Positions 61,852-64,000 of a DNA stretch of 64,000 nucleotides are shown in pieces. A model generated the notes under the pieces. It worked only from the letters and a program-made list of their open reading frames with translations. It made no database searches and was not told the DNA's origin. The DNA comes from Terriglobales bacterium (GTDB lineage: Bacteria; Acidobacteriota; Terriglobia; Terriglobales; Acidobacteriaceae): contig DASSIZ010000003.1 in assembly GCA_035691485.1 (NCBI GenBank), positions 1-64,000 on the forward strand, written 5' to 3'. Within the stretch, counting starts at the first letter, position 1. Every line of letters starts with the position of its first letter. Both the position numbers and the translations under genes were made by a program.

Positions 61852-62897
61852 GAGATGCTGGTGAACTTTACCAGCGCTTCCAGCTTTGCGCGGGTGGCGC
61901 CGGAGTCAAGCGATGCAGCGGCTTGCGGGATGCCGTCGCTGATATTGTCTGCCCGGCCCGCAGCCACTAAAGCGGCGGCCGCGTTCAACAGAACGACATC
62001 GCGGCGAGCCGACTTTTCGCCATCCACGATGGCGCGGATGATGGCAGCGTTCTCCTGCACGCCGCCGCCGGCAATATCCTCCAGCGCGGCGCGCTTCAAA
62101 CCGAACTCCTCCGGCGTGACTTCGTACGTGCGCACCTGGCCATCGCGCATTTCCGCGATCCGCGTCGGCCCGCTGATGGTGATTTCATCCAGCCCGTCGT
62201 TCCCATGCACCACCAGGGCGCGCCGCAACCCGAGCATGGCCAGCGCCTCCGCCAGTTTTTCCACCAGGTCGGCGGAATAAACTCCCACCACCTGCGCCGA
62301 CGCATTGGCCGGGTTGGTCAACGGACCAAGCAGGTTGAAGACAGTCGGCAGCCGCAGTTCTCGCCGTGCCGGATGGACGTGTTTCATCGCCGAATGCATG
62401 GCGGGCGCGAACAGGAATGCAATCCCGACCTGCTCCAGACAAGCGGCAATGCGCTCCGGAGGCAGCGTGATCCTGATGCCAAGCGCCTCCACCACATCCG
62501 CCGAGCCGCACTTCGAAGTTGCGCTGCGATTGCCATGCTTGGCAACGCGCACGCCCGCTCCCGCGACGCAGAGCGCGGTGGCGGTCGAGATGTTGAAGGT
62601 CCCGCTGGCGTCGCCGCCGGTGCCGCAAGTGTCCACCAGCGCGTCGCGCCCGGTGCCGCTGGCGTCCAGGACCGAATTCTTGTGCAGAGGAAGCGGAGTG
62701 GCGGCCGCCCGGATCGCCTCGGCGAATCCGACGATTTCATCCACGCTCTCGCCTTTCATGTGCAGCGCCACCAGCAGCGCGGCGATCTGGGCATCGGTGG
62801 CGCCGCCGGCCAAAATCTCCGTCATGACCGCGCGCGCATCCGGCCGCGAGAGCGACTCGCGGTGATTGGCGATACGATGAATGGCCTCCAGAATCAC
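61848..62897 (-). CDS. trpD: Anthranilate phosphoribosyltransferase
   Basis: A 349-aa enzyme joining anthranilate and PRPP in tryptophan synthesis. [20 protein letters not shown] is the PRPP-binding motif, [20 protein letters not shown] holds anthranilate-binding residues, and [20 protein letters not shown] is conserved. [12 protein letters not shown] follows. The start is a GTG at 62897 with a weak Shine-Dalgarno. It has no other trp gene beside it. Instead it is coupled to two methyltransferases, an unusual partnership. Confidence 0.95.
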   Translation of the reverse strand: MILEAIHRIANHRESLSRPDARAVMTEILAGGATDAQIAALLVALHMKGESVDEIVGFAEAIRAAATPLPLHKNSVLDASGTGRDALVDTCGTGGDASGTFNISTATALCVAGAGVRVAKHGNRSATSKCGSADVVEALGIRITLPPERIAACLEQVGIAFLFAPAMHSAMKHVHPARRELRLPTVFNLLGPLTNPANASAQVVGVYSADLVEKLAEALAMLGLRRALVVHGNDGLDEITISGPTRIAEMRDGQVRTYEVTPEEFGLKRAALEDIAGGGVQENAAIIRAIVDGEKSARRDVVLLNAAAALVAAGRADNISDGIPQAAASLDSGATRAKLEALVKFTSIS

Positions 62898-63055
62898 TGA
62901 CGGAACTTATCACAACCGCTTGTTCGGGTGGTCAGGCAATCGGGCAGCAGGTGACGAGCAGGTCCAGAGAATCCCTGGCAAAAGCGGCCAGGGTGGACCA
63001 CCCACAGCCCGATGGGAAACATCACCGTATAATCCGCAGTCTCGCAGGAGGATCC

Positions 63056-63577
63056 ATGCGCCGGTTCGTATTCGTACTCGCGTTGCTGTCCGGTGTCGTT
63101 CTCGCGCAAGAAGTCCCGAAAGATAAATGGGTAGAATGGCAGCCGTTCCTCGGTACTTGGGAAGGGGCCGGCGGCGGAGGACCGGGGCAGGGCACGGGGA
63201 GCTTCACTTTCTCGCCGGAACTGCAGGGAGCGATCCTGGTACGCCACAACTACTCGCAATATCCTGCCACCAACGGCAAGCCCTCCTACCGCCACGACGA
63301 CCTGATGGTCATCTATGCCGACGAGCAGGCCGGCAAGACTCGCGCCGAATACTGGGACAATGAGGGCCACGTCATTCGCTACCTGGTGGAATTGGGGGAC
63401 GGCGGCCGCAGGCTGGTGATGGCGAGTGACCCGGCGCAGCGGGGACCTCGCTACCGCCTGACCTACAGCAAAACCAGCGACAACGAGCTGAAGCTCACGT
63501 TTGAAATCGCTGCCCCGGAAGCGCCGGACAAGTTCAAGACGTACATCGAGGCCACGGCGAAGCGCACCAAGAAGTGA
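63056..63577 (+). CDS. Small exported protein, lipocalin/FABP-like
   Basis: A 173-aa protein with signal peptide MRRFVFVLALLSGVVLAQ. The mature part opens FLGTWEGAGGGGPGQGTGSF, then a run of beta strands (ILVRHNYSQYPA, MVIYADEQAGKTRAEYWDNE, GHVIRYLVELGDG), which resembles lipocalin/FABP-type beta-barrels. No catalytic motif. AGGAGG sits five bases before the ATG and TATAAT at 63028-63033. It may bind a small ligand in the periplasm. Confidence 0.75.
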   Translation: MRRFVFVLALLSGVVLAQEVPKDKWVEWQPFLGTWEGAGGGGPGQGTGSFTFSPELQGAILVRHNYSQYPATNGKPSYRHDDLMVIYADEQAGKTRAEYWDNEGHVIRYLVELGDGGRRLVMASDPAQRGPRYRLTYSKTSDNELKLTFEIAAPEAPDKFKTYIEATAKRTKK

Positions 63578-63641
63578 CTCCCGGCCGCAATCGCCGTCAT
63601 CACAGCTGGTTGTGATCTTGTTCCCGGCGCGTGCAATTACG

Positions 63642-63670
63642 TTTACGGAGCGGGCCGGGTTTTATACAAT
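63642..63670 (+). promoter_or_regulatory. Putative promoter of sucC
   Basis: TTTACG (63642-63647), 17 bases, TACAAT (63665-63670), with a leader of about 45 bases to the ATG. Same -35 hexamer and spacing as the wza-like promoter at 34451-34479. A small hairpin (ATCACA / TGTGAT, 63599-63616) lies upstream, after the previous gene. Confidence 0.6.
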
Positions 63671-63721
63671 CACACGTTTCGCCGTGGTTTCAGGATCCCA
63701 CTTGCGCGGCGGATTCATACC

Positions 63722-64000
63722 ATGAAAATTCACGAGTACCAGGCAAAAGCAATTCTGGCGAAGTACGGTGTTGCGGTGCCGCGCGGCGAAATGGCCACCA
63801 CTGCGCAAGAGGCTGAGGACGTGGCGCGCCGCCTGATGTCCGCGGGCGCCGAGGGCGTTGTGGTCAAGGCGCAGATCCATGCCGGGGGACGCGGCAAGGG
63901 CGGCGGGGTCAAGATCGCCAAGTCGATCGAGGAAGCGCGCGAGCTCGCGTCCAAGATGCTCGGCATGACGCTGGTGACCCACCAGACGGGGCCTGAAGGC
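63722..64000 (+). CDS. sucC: Succinyl-CoA ligase (ADP-forming) beta subunit, 5' part
   Basis: The first 93 codons, open to the end of the window. [20 protein letters not shown], then [20 protein letters not shown], are the N-terminal ATP-grasp motifs of SucC. The enzyme converts succinyl-CoA to succinate with ATP formation in the TCA cycle. sucD probably follows outside the window. There is a promoter-like sequence upstream and no strong Shine-Dalgarno. Confidence 0.96.
   Translation, partial: MKIHEYQAKAILAKYGVAVPRGEMATTAQEAEDVARRLMSAGAEGVVVKAQIHAGGRGKGGGVKIAKSIEEARELASKMLGMTLVTHQTGPEG

Overview
The window is about 64 kb of high-GC bacterial DNA, densely coding, with no rRNA or tRNA gene that I could recognise and no prophage. 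The gene content fits an Acidobacteriota chromosome, probably a soil-type Terriglobia/Koribacter-like lineage. Evidence for this is a HspR-controlled dnaK locus, a bacillithiol deacetylase homologue, many small zinc-ribbon-like hypothetical proteins, DUF1059 proteins, and dispersed short palindromic or simple-sequence repeats between genes. The assignment is an inference from content, not a phylogenetic result.

Layout. 1-0.5 kb: a small GIY-YIG nuclease gene bracketed by inverted copies of a repeat. 0.55-4.9 kb (minus strand): an envelope/isoprenoid operon, uppS-cdsA-dxr-rseP. 5-9.2 kb: an XRE regulator with its own terminator, an HD-domain protein, and a very long protein with a glycine linker and a C-terminal PilZ domain. 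9.3-16.8 kb (minus): a catabolic and thiol/isoprenoid block with histidine ammonia-lyase, a hotdog thioesterase, and an enoyl-CoA hydratase / HMG-CoA lyase / acyl-CoA carboxylase beta set that resembles leucine breakdown. It is followed by a BshB1-like deacetylase and a farnesyl/geranylgeranyl diphosphate synthase. 16.8-20.3 kb: a small accessory patch (predicted PD-(D/E)XK protein, unknown protein, ATP-dependent DNA ligase, stress-type SDR). 20.3-24.2 kb (minus): a ferritin-like protein, two small Cys-containing proteins and a NarL-type two-component system. 24.4-30.3 kb (plus): an exported OB-like protein, glgB, then a Spy/CpxP-like periplasmic protein followed by a sensor kinase and OmpR regulator.

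31.7-45.3 kb (plus) is a surface-glycan cluster. It holds six glycosyltransferases, a Wza-like export lipoprotein, a NodU-type carbamoyltransferase, a WecA/MraY-like initiating transferase with an extra C-terminal domain, and a GDP-mannose 3,5-epimerase homologue. The epimerase plus carbamoyltransferase combination points to a carbamoylated L-gulose- or L-galactose-type sugar. 45.4-49.6 kb (minus) is the heat-shock locus dnaK - small ORF - dnaJ - hspR, with a HAIR-like operator sitting exactly between the -35 and -10 boxes of the dnaK promoter.

49.7-64 kb is mixed housekeeping: a ferredoxin-NADP reductase-like protein, glmS, purS, two DUF1059 genes, a LytTR regulator, thiolase, rlmB, an M1-like protein whose catalytic Glu is replaced by Gln, a beta-CASP MBL protein, two methyltransferases with trpD, an exported small protein, and the 5' end of sucC running off the window.

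The least explained structure is not a gene. At many gene borders there are short elements made of two inverted arms roughly 45-95 bp apart end to end. They have unrelated arm sequences but the same architecture. In several places they supply the start codon, stop codon, C-terminus or part of the signal peptide of the neighbouring gene.
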